Shown here piece by piece: positions 52,314 through 61,223 of a stretch of DNA of 64,000 nt. The stretch is from CAYJIX01 sp964370375. GTDB taxonomy: Bacteria > Desulfobacterota > Desulfovibrionia > Desulfovibrionales > Desulfovibrionaceae. Numbering within the stretch: the first letter of the stretch is position 1; every line of letters begins with the position of its first letter. The DNA is taken from NCBI GenBank assembly GCA_964370375.1, contig CAYJIX010000004.1, positions 10,405 to 74,404 on the forward strand, read 5' to 3'. The translations under genes and the position numbers were made by a program. Under the pieces are notes generated by a model that saw nothing but the letters and a program-made list of their open reading frames with translations, searched no databases and was not told where the DNA came from.

Positions 52314-54713
52314 CTATAAAGCCTTTGCCTTAAAACTTACCTTGGCAGCCTCTGCATGGCGGCCTTGTTTTTCAAGGGCGCGGATAAGCTGTTGCCAGCC
52401 AGCCTTGGCATGTGGACTTAAAGCCACACTTTGCCGAGCCAAAGTTTCAGCAAGGCTGGGATCCTCATTGTTATCTAGGTATAGTCCCGCCATTAGTGCC
52501 AGGGCCGCGGCGTCATTGGGATTGCGCAACAAGGCTTCGTGCAAATGTTCACGGGCTTTTTCAGTATCGTTTTTCGTTAAGGCCAAGGTGGCCAAATGCC
52601 GTTTTGCCAAGCCATGTTCGGCATGGGAGGCTGCTGCCTCTTCAAACAAGGTTTGCGCCCTATCAAGGTCGCCTTGCGCCCGTGCAAGCTGGCCGAGACG
52701 GATTTTGGCGAACAGATGATCAGGGGTAAGGCTAAGGCATTGTTCAAAATAGCGTGCTGCACTTTGTTCATCGCCAAGGCTGCGGCAGACCGCCCCAAGG
52801 TTATAGGCCAGAGCAGGATCATCAGGGGTGCGCTGTATGGCTTCTTCAAAGTAATGGCGCGCCTCATCTTGACGCCCTAAACCTGCCATGCACACGCCAA
52901 GAGAATTCCAGGCAAGCGCATTGTCAACGTCAATCAATAACGCCAGTTTATATTCGTTAATGGCGCCAAAAACATCGCCCTTGCAGTGCAATTTGTCCGC
53001 GCTGATATTCATGGCCAAGGAATCAAGCCAGCCCACATGCGGAGAGGGCAGTAATAAAGCGTATTCCAAGGCTTTGCGGCAACACTCAACAGCATCCGCC
53101 GCATGAAAATCCAAAAAAGGCCAACGAAAAAGCCCAATGCCGCCCTTGCCAAATCGATTGTTTATGGTGTCTGCAACAGCCATTGCTGCTTTTTCAAGCA
53201 TGTTAGTGTCTGCGCTTGGATGAAAAAAGATCAAGGAATTCAAGGCAAAACGTCCGCCAAGTGTAACGTCAAGGCCATGATTGCGAAACGTTTCGCGGCA
53301 CAATTCAGCAACTTGTGCCATGGCCTGTTCCATGGCTTGTGTTGTGCGCGATGTTGTTTTTGACTCCAAAAGACTGCTTATTTGCACAATCGACATGGAA
53401 AAAGCGTCATGCTGTGCCCGCTGCTGTGAAAATTGTGACAAAAATTCACCATGCCGCCAAAGTCCTGTAATGGGGTCTGTGCGCTGCGCTATGGGCTGTG
53501 TGTCCTCTTCGGTAACAACAGCGCGTGTGATGCTTGGCTCATCTTGTAAATACAAAAGCGTATCGCCCTCTTCGGGTAGCCAAGAAGGATCACCCAAATG
53601 CAAAATTTCGGCAATGGCGTCGTGTTCACGCGGTTCAAGCACCACAAGCTCGCCCTTGTACAAAGGTTCAGGCGTACTTTCTGCAACGCTAGGGCTCGTT
53701 GACCAGATGGAAAACCGCATGCCTTCGCTAAGCCCCACGAGCCGTCCAAGGTTGATATGAACGCGCCCAAGGTGTAAAATGTCTGTAATTTCACCTCCTT
53801 CACGTAAAATGTCGCCATAACCCACAACCCGTTCGTGACGCGCAAGGCGAGTGCCCAAACGCTCTGCTGCCAATTGTGCCTTGTGCACAAGGATAGGTTC
53901 GGGATCTACCATGTCTTGTATGCGTACCCCGTCCATATCTTGAGGAAATACCGCATAACCGGCACAAGGAGCCACATGCACCTCACGCAAGGTCATGGGG
54001 TTTGGCATGCTCACTGCCTGCATGGCTCGTACAGCCTTAACAGCCATGTGAAAACAGGCATCCTTGCCGGCATCCGGCAACAACACCGCCAAATCGGTTT
54101 CGCCAATCCGCGCGGCAAGGGCATTATCGGGCACAATGCTTTGCAACGCTTCTGCCAGTTTCACCAAAAAAGCCTCACTAAAACCATGCCCCACGTCGCT
54201 GCTCAATTCTGACAGGCCACCGCACCGAAGCACCACTAGGCCAAGCGTGCCCATGCCGTCCTCTACCTGCGCACTTTCCGGTGCGCCTTCTGGAACAGTA
54301 AGGTTTGCTTCACCGCCAAGCACGGTTTCTCTGATATGCTGTATCCCAAGGCATAGCCTGTGCAACAAAACCTCACGCGTGGCAAGCCCTGTCAGGCTGT
54401 CTTGCTGACCTGCCTTATATAATGAGAGGTTTTCCACGCACAACGCCGCAATGCCCACAAGGCAAGGTACAAGCGATTTAACAAAAAGCGCATGCTCCTC
54501 TTCAAAACGTGCCATAAAAACACCAAGCACCTCACCATCTTGCATGAGAGGCAAAAGCAAACGCCCCTCTTCGCCAATCCAAACAGGCTCAATGGGCGGA
54601 TCTTCTTGTGGAAAATACACAGCATGCCCCGTAAACGGCAATACATGTTGCAAGGCCTTTGAAAGGCGCTCTTCAAAATGCAATAGGTCGTGGCGAACAA
54701 GTCTTGTGGTCAT
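52314..54713 (-). CDS. Large cytosolic protein with two degenerate GGDEF-like regions and TPR tail
   Basis: Predicted 799 aa, no signal peptide or membrane helix. Order: GAF-like start (about 1-100), GGDEF-like region 1 (about 105-295: DSLTGLATREVLLHRL, with RIGETDL where GG[DE]EF is expected), a small beta-rich part (about 320-390), GGDEF-like region 2 (about 400-570: DPITGLWRHGEFLSQF, LGGRFALNSLIFF), then about six TPR repeats (about 585-799: DNALAWNSLGVCMAGLGRQDEARHY is the clearest start). Neither catalytic signature is intact, so diguanylate synthesis is unlikely; a binding or scaffold role is more plausible. No ribosome site is evident. A single gene between a repeat copy and an intergenic region. 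Confidence 0.75.
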   Translation of the reverse strand: MTTRLVRHDLLHFEERLSKALQHVLPFTGHAVYFPQEDPPIEPVWIGEEGRLLLPLMQDGEVLGVFMARFEEEHALFVKSLVPCLVGIAALCVENLSLYKAGQQDSLTGLATREVLLHRLCLGIQHIRETVLGGEANLTVPEGAPESAQVEDGMGTLGLVVLRCGGLSELSSDVGHGFSEAFLVKLAEALQSIVPDNALAARIGETDLAVLLPDAGKDACFHMAVKAVRAMQAVSMPNPMTLREVHVAPCAGYAVFPQDMDGVRIQDMVDPEPILVHKAQLAAERLGTRLARHERVVGYGDILREGGEITDILHLGRVHINLGRLVGLSEGMRFSIWSTSPSVAESTPEPLYKGELVVLEPREHDAIAEILHLGDPSWLPEEGDTLLYLQDEPSITRAVVTEEDTQPIAQRTDPITGLWRHGEFLSQFSQQRAQHDAFSMSIVQISSLLESKTTSRTTQAMEQAMAQVAELCRETFRNHGLDVTLGGRFALNSLIFFHPSADTNMLEKAAMAVADTINNRFGKGGIGLFRWPFLDFHAADAVECCRKALEYALLLPSPHVGWLDSLAMNISADKLHCKGDVFGAINEYKLALLIDVDNALAWNSLGVCMAGLGRQDEARHYFEEAIQRTPDDPALAYNLGAVCRSLGDEQSAARYFEQCLSLTPDHLFAKIRLGQLARAQGDLDRAQTLFEEAAASHAEHGLAKRHLATLALTKNDTEKAREHLHEALLRNPNDAAALALMAGLYLDNNEDPSLAETLARQSVALSPHAKAGWQQLIRALEKQGRHAEAAKVSFKAKAL

Positions 54714-55146
54714 GATAGTGTCTTTGGTTAAAATAACAAAGGATGTCGTGACAGAATAAAAACATCCTCACATGCAAGGCTGTATCAAGATAAATATATA
54801 TATATTTTAAAAAAAATGCAGGGAAAAAGCAAGGAAAACGGTATCTGTGCATTTTTGTTTTTGCGCCTCAAGATGGGTGTGAACCCTGCATGCTGCACAG
54901 ACTTTTTCAGGAATAAAAAAAGACTACTGCCAAAAAAACAAAAAATACTTTTTTTGGCAGTAGCATGTTGTAAAATACGGTTTTTAGGCCCGATGCATAG
55001 CCGTTACGCTTAAAACGTAAACATCGCTGTGAAAAAGGCAGGTTATCTTTTTGGCCTTTGTAAAAATCGATACGCAAAAATGTGATATGTTTAGTGAAGT
55101 ATTGTAAGTTTTTATCGTGTTTTTACGTGTCGTCTGCCATGCAGTT
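54714..55146. other. Intergenic region before the TctC-type gene end
   Basis: No supported gene. Holds the tctC terminator at 54924-54963. Confidence 0.5.
54924..54963 (-). terminator. Rho-independent terminator of the TctC-type gene
   Basis: A perfect 15-bp stem CTACTGCCAAAAAAA/TTTTTTTGGCAGTAG (54924-54938 with 54949-54963). On the minus strand it is followed by TCTTTTTTT. About 184 bp after the stop. Confidence 0.75.
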
Positions 55147-56115
55147 TTATTTTTTTGCCGATTCTTGAAAGCTTTTGTAAATTTCAAGAACAGGTTTTGC
55201 TTGCGCGTCAACGTGCGCTTTTACGTCTTCGCCGCTCACCCATTTTACGCCGTAGCGCATGTCAGCACAGCGTTTTTGAAATTCGGGGTTGTTCCAAATT
55301 TTCTTAAAGCCTTCGCGTAAAACTTGCAAATGTTCGGGTTTAAGCCCTTTAGGTGCAATGAAAACTCGTTCAAAATAGGATTCCATATCAACACCCAACT
55401 CTTTGAACGTAGGCACATTAGGGATAAAAGAGGAACGCTCAGCGCCGGTTATGCCAAGCACGCGCACGCTGTCAAGTTCGCCATACACAGTACCAAGGTT
55501 GACGATGGCAGCGTCAATCTGTTCACCAAGAAGAGCCGCGGTAAGATCTGCTCCGCCTTGATAAATAATGCTTGTAAAATCCCAGTTGTCGAGCTTGTCA
55601 AGAAGGTTATAGGCAACCCAGCCTTCGTTCAGCAAAAGGTGCCCCACAGTCAGTTTTTTCGGGTTTTTTTGGCCGGCTTCTTTAAGCTGTGCGTAGGTTT
55701 CGTACGGGCTGTTTTTGTGCGTCACCAAAAGCTGCGCTTCACCTGCCACAACGGCAAGATAGTCAAAGCTGTCAGTAGTATATTGACCTGATCCACTGGC
55801 AGGCTGCAAAATCAAATTGGGCAAAGTGCCAAGGCCTATGGTGTACCCATCAGGTTTGGCACGGGCCATGCTCGTGGTGCCCACAGCACCGCCCGCTCCC
55901 GGTTTGTGAATGATGGTAAAATTATGACCAAAAACATCCTTGGCATACAGGTCAATGGTGCGGGCCATAAGGTCAACCCCGCCGCCGGGGCCATAAGGCA
56001 CGATAAGCTGGATAGACTTTTCGGGGTAGCTTGCCGCGCTTGCCGTCATGCCCTGCATAAAACAAAAACCCATAACCATAAGCATAATACAGATAAAACG
56101 GTAGTGTTTTTGCAT
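55147..56115 (-). CDS. Periplasmic solute-binding protein, tripartite tricarboxylate transporter (TctC/Bug) family
   Basis: Predicted 322 aa with a signal peptide (about 1-27, ending ASA). The family start YPEKSIQLIVPYGPGGGVDL and the GAGGAVGTTSMARAKPDGYTIG motif are clear. Such proteins bind small carboxylates. No tctA or tctB membrane genes are nearby, so this is an orphan 'Bug' protein and may serve a distant transporter or a sensor. GAGGTTCTATTT precedes the ATG. Confidence 0.93.
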   Translation of the reverse strand: MQKHYRFICIMLMVMGFCFMQGMTASAASYPEKSIQLIVPYGPGGGVDLMARTIDLYAKDVFGHNFTIIHKPGAGGAVGTTSMARAKPDGYTIGLGTLPNLILQPASGSGQYTTDSFDYLAVVAGEAQLLVTHKNSPYETYAQLKEAGQKNPKKLTVGHLLLNEGWVAYNLLDKLDNWDFTSIIYQGGADLTAALLGEQIDAAIVNLGTVYGELDSVRVLGITGAERSSFIPNVPTFKELGVDMESYFERVFIAPKGLKPEHLQVLREGFKKIWNNPEFQKRCADMRYGVKWVSGEDVKAHVDAQAKPVLEIYKSFQESAKK

Positions 56116-56761
56116 AAATAGAACCTCGCGTTTGTCCGTTAGATGTTTTTGGGGTCAAAACAGTTTCAGGGATTTTAGACAATGCCTCCTTATAAAATGA
56201 ATTTTACACATAAAAACGTCACTTCTTCATGTGTTGGTTTTACGTCAGTATACTGTGTTTGTAAGGCTGCAATCTGCTAGCTCCAAATGATTGAGAAAAA
56301 TTGTACATAAACAGAACTATGAAAAAGGGCTGCATTGTATGTCTGTGCAAGGTTTTACTATGCAACACAAGACCTGCATGCTGCTATTGAGGCGGTAACG
56401 GCACGTTGTTATACGCCTACACTCGTTTATGGTATGAAAAAGCTTTAGCTTGTTGCCTAAAACCTAGCCTTTGCAAGTGAGGTTGTGACAATGTGATGCA
56501 AGGTGTAACGGCTATGCTTTTCTGGTTTAAAAAGTATACCAAAAAAAAGAAAGCGTCAACCGCTTTTCGGAATCTATCTTTTGATATGGCTTTTACACAA
56601 CGCTGTATGCGAGAAGTAAAATGATGCAGCAATACGTAGTTTTTTTGCAAAAAAACGAGGATAGGTGAAGTCTGCTGATGAAGTAATCTTTGGTTTTTTG
56701 TACACTTTCTTTGAAAAGTTTAAAGGAAAAACGCACAACGCCATGTTCTTTTTCCTTGTGT
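56116..56761. other. Gene-poor region
   Basis: No supported gene, RNA or repeat recognised in about 650 bp; AT-rich with scattered short frames on both strands. Confidence 0.5.
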
Positions 56762-56962
56762 TTAGGAATTTGGTTTTTCGTTAAAGGCAAGGCCCACAAG
56801 CCAGCTTTGCAAAGCGTTAAGTTCGGCTGTGTAACGCCTCCCATCACGACTTATAGGTGCGCCTTTTTTTTGCCATTCCGTAACTTTATCTCCTCTTACT
56901 TTAAAGGTTCTGGCGATGTCTGACTTTGAATGTAAAAGTACGGGTTGTACGACTATCATCAC
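56762..56962 (-). CDS. Small helix-turn-helix protein, phage/excisionase-like
   Basis: Predicted 66 aa. A helix-turn-helix-like stretch (HSKSDIARTFKVRGDKVTEW, about residues 11-30) is followed by KKGAPISRDGRRYTAELNALQSWLVG, a pattern seen in terminase-small-subunit or excisionase-like DNA-binding proteins. A GTG at 56962 has GGGAGGG 6 nt upstream; the next codon is ATG. It is isolated in a gene-poor stretch near a scaffold gap. It could be a remnant of a mobile element. Function unknown. Confidence 0.6.
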   Translation of the reverse strand: MMIVVQPVLLHSKSDIARTFKVRGDKVTEWQKKGAPISRDGRRYTAELNALQSWLVGLAFNEKPNS

Positions 56963-57435
56963 AAAATACCCTCCCGTTGTAACGATACATGATGGTTGTC
57001 AGCGCAAACGCGCTTTGTCACCTCTTTACCGTAGGACGTAGTGAAGCACCTTGTAGTTTTCGTAGAAACGCTTCAAATGTTAGGTACATAAGCAAAATGG
57101 CAATGGCATTTTACATTTTATTTTTTTATGAAATTGTATTTAAGCTGCATTTATATATTCTTGTCTAAGATCATTTTTTGTGTATAACATAAAAATGTTG
57201 TGTATAAAAATTGTAAGAAAAAAGTATTGACAATAATCATGCGTTGCAGTATGTAATATAAATGCCATTATAATAATAAAAAACTTTCACACATCCGCTG
57301 CGAAGTATAGCATACAATGCGTTTTTTTGGCAACAAAAAAGACACAGCCTTTTTTATTGCAAAAAAAAGCAAAGTGTAGTATGAATGATTAGAATGGAAA
57401 ATTGTATGTTGCTGTGCTATTGTTATGAGATATTT
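56963..57435. other. AT-rich gene-poor region before the scaffold gap
   Basis: No supported gene. A possible plus-strand promoter (TTGACA near 57226) reads toward the gap, so a gene may be hidden in the missing sequence. Confidence 0.4.
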
Positions 57436-57455
57436 GCTTTAACAGCCTGTTAAGC
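57436..57455. repeat. Dispersed inverted motif at the gap edge
   Basis: GCTTTAACAGCCTGTTAAGC, an inverted repeat with a 1-nt bulge that shares the AACAGCCTGTTAA core with 40399-40422, directly touching the first N. Confidence 0.55.
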
Positions 57456-57555
57456 NNNNNNNNNNNNNNNNNNNNNNNNNNNNNNNNNNNNNNNNNNNNN
57501 NNNNNNNNNNNNNNNNNNNNNNNNNNNNNNNNNNNNNNNNNNNNNNNNNNNNNNN
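57456..57555. other. Scaffold gap (100 N)
   Basis: Exactly 100 ambiguous bases, a standard placeholder; the true length is unknown. The left flank is a family repeat motif. Confidence 0.97.
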
Positions 57556-57685
57556 CAGGTTGCGACGTTTTATAAAACAGACGAAAAAAGATTCCTGCAC
57601 TCATACATATTCATGCAAGCATACATTTACTGAAAAAGCGCAAAACAAAAAGGGATTGTGCAGGATCTTTGCATATGTGCTGCTT

Positions 57686-58327
57686 TTATGGTGTTATGGC
57701 GGTGTAGCTGCGCAGCATTTCTTGCAATTCTTTTATACCTCGCCCCTTTACGGCTGAAAGCACAAGTGGTTGTACACCATCAAGCAATAAGGCCCATTCT
57801 TTGCGGCGTTTGTTTTGCTCGTTTTGGGTGCATTTGTCAGCCTTGGTCAGTAAAGGCAGAAGTCGTATATTGTGCGATTTTGCAAAGGCTGCCAATTCTT
57901 TGTCTGAATTTTGGGGAGAGAGGCGGCAGTCAAGCAAAAGCCCAAGACCCACCAGATTGGGGCAGCTTGTGAGGTAGTACTCAATAAGTTTGGCCCAGGC
58001 GTTCCGTTCTTCACGGCTGCATTTGGCATAGCCATAGCCCGGTAAATCCACAAGGAAAAAACCGTCAGGTTCCACCATATAAAAATTGATGGAGCGCGTT
58101 TTACCAGGGGTTGCGCTGGTTTTGGCAAGCTTTTTTGTGCCTGCCAGCGCGTTAATGAGCGAGGATTTGCCCACGTTTGAGCGGCCTGCAAGGGCGATTT
58201 GCAGTTTTTGCTCCTCCTCTAAGGCGGCCATTTGTGTTTGGACTTGTTCTTTTGTAAAGCATGTGGATAGAAGGGTTAGCCGAAAGGGACTTGTTTTTTT
58301 TATTTCGTTCGTTGGGGCGTTTGTCAT
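57686..58327 (-). CDS. engB: Ribosome biogenesis GTPase EngB (YihA/YsxC)
   Basis: Predicted 213 aa. GTPase motifs: G1 GRSNVGKSSLINAL, G2 region SATPGKTRSINFY, G3 DLPGYGYA and G4 TKADKC. It helps assemble the large ribosomal subunit. An open frame extends to 58423, but the ATG at 58327 (MTNAPTNEI) gives the usual short N-terminus. Confidence 0.95.
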   Translation of the reverse strand: MTNAPTNEIKKTSPFRLTLLSTCFTKEQVQTQMAALEEEQKLQIALAGRSNVGKSSLINALAGTKKLAKTSATPGKTRSINFYMVEPDGFFLVDLPGYGYAKCSREERNAWAKLIEYYLTSCPNLVGLGLLLDCRLSPQNSDKELAAFAKSHNIRLLPLLTKADKCTQNEQNKRRKEWALLLDGVQPLVLSAVKGRGIKELQEMLRSYTAITP

Positions 58328-58637
58328 ATATGTCTCAAATGTTGTTATAGATAGAATTTTGAAGCAGTCGTTTTTTGTGTTTACGTATACATGTTGATAA
58401 GTAAAGATAGCACAAGGATACACTCCTTGTCGATACGCTCTTTACATGATTCGCGCTAGGTGTGGCATGGGCTATATTGCTTGATTGCTGTAAGGTATTG
58501 CGTTATGATTCATTGTCAGGCTGGCTTACAAGGTCAGTTGAATACAAAGAACTCTTACCAGATACAGGACAGTCTTTTATAAGAGATTGTCTTTTTTTAG
58601 GCTCAAAAGACAACAAATATATACCAGGGAGAAAAAA

Positions 58638-60074
58638 ATGGCTGATTTTCGCATTGAAGTTGATAGCTTGGGTGAAAAGCACATACCTGCAGAACGGTAT
58701 TATGGAATCCAAACGTTAAGGGCTGTTGAAAATTCATCCATTTCCGGGCAAACCATGGATGATTATCCAGATTTTGTGTTTGCCATTGCGGCAATCAAAA
58801 AAGCGGCAGCAAAGGCAAATTACGCTTCAAAAGGTATTTCAAAAAACATTTGTGATGCCATTTGTCAAGCTGCTGATGAAGTGATGAAGGGTGCATTTAA
58901 AGGTGAGTTTCCCCTTGATATTCTTCAAGGAGGCGGTGGAACACCTGCAAACATGAATTTGAATGAAGTTATTGCAAACAGGGCAAATGAAATCATTACC
59001 GGTGCAAAAGGCAGTGATGTTGTTCATCCAAATACGCATGTAAACATGGGACAATCAACAAACGATGTTATTCCAAGCTCAATGAAAATCGCGTGCCATA
59101 TCTATTTTGGCAGATTGATCAAAACGTTAGAAAAGTTAGAAGCCTCCTTACTACGAAAACAAGAAGAATTTAAAACCGTTGTAAAAATAGGCAGAACGTG
59201 TATTCAAGACGCACTGCCCGTTACCTTAGGGCAAGAGTTTGGCGGTTATGCTTCACTTGTAGCAAGAAGAAGAAAAAACCTTATCTTGTTGCAAGAAAAA
59301 TGCGCAAAAATCCCCCTTGGTGCAACAGCAGTCGGTACAAAAGTTGGTGTAAGGCTGGGTTATATTGACGAAGTATACAAAGCGCTTTCAGACATTCTTG
59401 GCTACACAGTAAAAATTGATGAGGACTTATTTGATGGATTGCAAAATGCAGATATATATTGCGATTTGTCAGGTGGATTAAAAGCTCTTGCTGTTTCAAT
59501 GTCAAAACTGAGTCAAGATTTGCGAATGCTTTCGTCAGGGCCGTTCCTTGGCTTGAAAGAAATCAATCTTCCTGCTGTTCAGCCAGGTTCCTCCATCATG
59601 CCTGGTAAGTATAACCCTGTAATTCCAGAACTTGTTATTCAAGCTGCTCAAATTGTGTGTGGCAATGATACGGCCATTACACTGGCAGCAGAAGGTGGCG
59701 AATTGGATTTGAATGTATGGGAGCAAACCATCATCAAGTGCATGACTGAATCAAGCAGGCTTCTTACCGGTTCGTTGGAACATTTAGCAACAAAATGTGT
59801 TGATGGCATTACGGCAAATGTTGAATATTGTCATGAATGCAGTACAAATTCATTGGCGTTATCAACAGTTATTGCAACCTTGATTGATTATCCCACAGGT
59901 TCCTATATTGCAAAAAAAGCAATAGAGTACAAATGCTCTGTAAAAGAAGCGTGCATAAAAGAAGGCATCCTAACCCCTGAGCAAGCAGACGTTTTATTGG
60001 ATCCAATGCTGCTTACCGATGGGGAATTGTTTGCACAAAAAATTGAAGAATATAAAAGTATTATTAAAAAATAG
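58638..60074 (+). CDS. aspA: Aspartate ammonia-lyase (aspartase)
   Basis: Predicted 478 aa of the fumarase/aspartase superfamily. Signature GSSIMPGKYNPVIPE contains the aspartase-type NPVIPE ending (fumarases have NPTQ), and the start ERYYGIQTLRAVEN is aspartase-like. It splits L-aspartate into fumarate and ammonia, feeding fumarate respiration or nitrogen supply. AGGGAGAAAAAA precedes the ATG at 58638. The gene uses more A/T-ending codons than its neighbours by eye, which could reflect transfer; I did not measure this. The 310-bp gap to engB is divergent and probably holds both promoters. Confidence 0.93.
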   Translation: MADFRIEVDSLGEKHIPAERYYGIQTLRAVENSSISGQTMDDYPDFVFAIAAIKKAAAKANYASKGISKNICDAICQAADEVMKGAFKGEFPLDILQGGGGTPANMNLNEVIANRANEIITGAKGSDVVHPNTHVNMGQSTNDVIPSSMKIACHIYFGRLIKTLEKLEASLLRKQEEFKTVVKIGRTCIQDALPVTLGQEFGGYASLVARRRKNLILLQEKCAKIPLGATAVGTKVGVRLGYIDEVYKALSDILGYTVKIDEDLFDGLQNADIYCDLSGGLKALAVSMSKLSQDLRMLSSGPFLGLKEINLPAVQPGSSIMPGKYNPVIPELVIQAAQIVCGNDTAITLAAEGGELDLNVWEQTIIKCMTESSRLLTGSLEHLATKCVDGITANVEYCHECSTNSLALSTVIATLIDYPTGSYIAKKAIEYKCSVKEACIKEGILTPEQADVLLDPMLLTDGELFAQKIEEYKSIIKK

Positions 60075-60286
60075 CGCAAGGGTGATTGTACGCCTTATAA
60101 AAAGGTATCATGTAAAAATGAAGAAGGCAGGTTTTGCGCTCATAGACAGCACGGATCGCATGGGAAAAACACTGCCTTTGTATACAAAAGCGTTGAGCGT
60201 TTGCCCCTAAGCGTATGCAAGGCAATGCGTTAAATGGCTACAAGCACGTTGCATACATAGGTGCGTGGACACAGTTCGTGAGGATA

Positions 60287-60328
60287 TGCGTTTAGGCGTA
60301 TGCGTTTGGGTGCGTGCGTTTGGGTGCA
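60287..60328 (+). repeat. Tandem repeat, 3 x 14 bp, upstream of efp
   Basis: Three adjacent 14-bp units starting TGCGTTT (60287-60300, 60301-60314, 60315-60328); the last two differ by one base. A TTGACA follows at 60331-60336 and may be the efp -35 element. The rest of the 373-bp gap 60075-60447 has no gene. Confidence 0.75.
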
Positions 60329-60447
60329 GGTTGACAATTTGTGCGCAATAACAGAAAATACAAGATTACAGTTTGTATCAGGTTGTTGCATCGTTTATTA
60401 ACGAATCATAAAAGAAAAGAACATATTCAATTTTTCTAGGAGGACTT

Positions 60448-61005
60448 ATGTTTTCAACCACAGATTTTCGAAAAGGATTGAAAATCGAAATTGACGGAAC
60501 CCCTTTTGAAATCATTTATTTTCAGCACTTTAAGCCCGGCAAGGGCGGTGCCATGGTGCGCACCAAATTGCGCAATATTTTGAACGGGCGCGTTGTGGAA
60601 AACACGTTTCGTTCCGGTGAAAAGGTGGACAAACCCAACCTTGAAACGCGCGATATGCAGTTTTTGTATCATGAAGGCGAAGACCTTATTTTCATGGATT
60701 TGACCACCTATGAGCAGCTGAACATGTCTGCAGAGGTCACTGACGGCAAGTCTGCCTTTTTGAAAGACGGGCAAGAGTGCCGCGTGCAAATGTACAACGA
60801 ACGTCCCATTGATATTGATATTCCGGTGACGCTTGTGCTTGAAGTTGTGCAAACTGAACCGGGGGCCAAGGGCGATACCGTAAGCAACGTCACAAAGCCA
60901 GCCACCTTGGAAACCGGCGTTGTGATTCAGGTGCCGATCTTTGTCAACCTTCACGATAGGGTTAAGGTAGACACCAGAACCAAGGAATACCTTGGCCGCG
61001 AATAA
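60448..61005 (+). CDS. efp: Translation elongation factor P
   Basis: Predicted 185 aa, three OB-like domains. The modified-loop lysine is in KPGKGGAMVR (Lys32), in a PGKGGA context like that of E. coli-type EF-P, and the C-terminal signature is VDTRTKEYLGRE. It relieves ribosome stalling at polyproline. AGGAGG is placed ahead of the ATG. No epmA/epmB lysylation genes are in the window, so the modification state is unknown. Confidence 0.97.
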   Translation: MFSTTDFRKGLKIEIDGTPFEIIYFQHFKPGKGGAMVRTKLRNILNGRVVENTFRSGEKVDKPNLETRDMQFLYHEGEDLIFMDLTTYEQLNMSAEVTDGKSAFLKDGQECRVQMYNERPIDIDIPVTLVLEVVQTEPGAKGDTVSNVTKPATLETGVVIQVPIFVNLHDRVKVDTRTKEYLGRE

Positions 61006-61070
61006 TTTTGCGTGCTATCAAGGTTGTCATGGGAACAATGTCAACTTGTTCTGCTTAACAGCTGCTTTGT

Positions 61071-61094
61071 ATACTCCTTTTAATAAAAGAGTAT
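61071..61094 (+). terminator. Possible terminator hairpin after efp
   Basis: ATACTC-c-TTTT-AAT-AAAA-GAGTAT (61071-61094), 66 bp after the efp stop. No T run follows, so termination is doubtful. Confidence 0.35.
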
Positions 61095-61223
61095 GTTGAC
61101 GAAAAAAATAAGCGTTCATTGCACTGGATGCGTGCATTTGTGTGCGTTTTTCATGCCAAAGGCAAGCAAATACGTTTTTTACAGCAACGAAGCAATGCAA
61201 CATAAACCTTTGTTAGATTAAAT

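Noticed and set aside
60287..60328. CRISPR-like array
   Set aside because: Only three 14-bp units without spacers; a simple tandem repeat.
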